The notes under the pieces: model-generated
The model's database searches: none
Told to the model about the DNA's origin: nothing
The model's input: only the letters and a program-made list of their open reading frames with translations
Shown here: positions 63,665 through 64,000 of the stretch, piece by piece
Numbering within the stretch: the stretch's first letter is position 1
Layout of the letters: each line of letters opens with the position of its first letter
From: Thermomonas alba
GTDB lineage: Bacteria > Pseudomonadota > Gammaproteobacteria > Xanthomonadales > Xanthomonadaceae
DNA: 64,000 nt
Direction of reading: 5' to 3'
Assembly (NCBI RefSeq): GCF_022419205.1
Contig: NZ_JAJOZU010000005.1
Span: 217,681 to 281,680 of the forward strand
Program-made: the position numbers and the translations under genes

Positions 63665-64000
63665 CGCGCACCTCCTGCGACCGGGGACGAAACCAGCGCC
63701 GCCAGCGGCGCTGGCCCAGCGCTCTTCTGGCGCCGCGCTTCGGCCGCCTGCTGCGCGGCCAGCCATGCCGGCAGATCGTCGGGCGCCACGTCCATCAGGC
63801 GCAGCGCACCTTCCATCACATTGCGGAACACCGGGCCGGCGACCACGCCGCCGTAATAGCCCTTGCGCGTGGGATCAGGATCATTGATCGCCACCACCAT
63901 CGCAAAGCGCGGATGCGCCACCGGCACCAGCCCGGCGAAGTAGCCGATGTAACGGCGCGAATAGCCGCCGGCGCTGGCCTTGCGCGAGGTGCCGGTCTTG
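63661..64000 (-). CDS. ftsI: Peptidoglycan transpeptidase FtsI (PBP3), C-terminal fragment
   Basis: The last 113 codons of a class B penicillin-binding protein, with the rest beyond the window. The fragment begins exactly at the [13 protein letters not shown] motif (third active-site motif of the transpeptidase fold). It continues through [17 protein letters not shown] and [20 protein letters not shown], a diagnostic class B end. The C-terminal extension is Ala-rich. Its position before murE is the standard division-cluster order. Confidence 0.95.
   Translation of the reverse strand, partial: KTGTSRKASAGGYSRRYIGYFAGLVPVAHPRFAMVVAINDPDPTRKGYYGGVVAGPVFRNVMEGALRLMDVAPDDLPAWLAAQQAAEARRQKSAGPAPLAALVSSPVAGGAR

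Overview
The window is about 64 kb of compact, GC-rich (roughly two-thirds GC by eye) chromosome from a Gram-negative gammaproteobacterium. The gene families and their order point to the Xanthomonadaceae/Lysobacteraceae: aceF plus a lipoyl-bearing lpdA, a moxR/bat operon beside pilMNOPQ, pilSR-pilA-pilBCD-coaE, and a division/cell-wall cluster lacking murD. The genus cannot be fixed from the sequence alone. I saw no rRNA, tRNA, CRISPR array, insertion sequence or phage gene. Function assignments rest on motif and length recognition, not on database searches.

Layout. 1-1236: end of the ATP synthase operon (atpI, atpB). 1522-8796: central metabolism and transport, namely pyruvate dehydrogenase E2 and E3, a periplasmic copper chaperone, transketolase and a dicarboxylate/amino-acid symporter. 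8839-15699: one tightly overlapped operon, moxR-DUF58-DUF4381-batA-batB-batD. 15820-20703: pilMNOPQ, the type IV pilus alignment complex and secretin, divergent from the bifunctional penicillin-binding protein gene at 20943-23441. 23525-29278: a conserved hypothetical gene, citrate synthase, ribosomal protein L31 type B, a nucleoside hydrolase and succinyl-CoA synthetase. 29414-45459: the second type IV pilus locus, with pilSR, two tandem pilin genes each with a sigma-54 promoter, a six-gene membrane-enzyme island, then pilB, pilC and pilD. 45475-49285: coaE, mutT and secA. 49431-51359: two small genes and lpxC. 51560-64000: the division and cell-wall cluster, transcribed leftward as ftsI(partial)-murE-murF-mraY-ftsW-murG-murC-ddlB-ftsQ-ftsA-ftsZ.

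How the parts fit. PilS/PilR with sigma-54 should drive both pilin genes. PilD processes the pilins, PilB and PilC power and seat assembly, PilMNOP align the machine and PilQ forms the outer-membrane pore. The island between the second pilin and pilB (33786-41454) holds a GtrA-type flippase-like protein, a FAD oxidoreductase, a small membrane protein and three large polytopic proteins. Neighbouring genes overlap by 4 nt, with one 58-nt exception. I infer a lipid-linked sugar modification system, plausibly for pilin or surface glycan. It is the most interesting and least described part of the window, and the middle of it is clearly poorer in GC than its surroundings. In the division cluster, murD is missing between mraY and ftsW, which fits the alternative MurD2/MurL route known from Xanthomonas.
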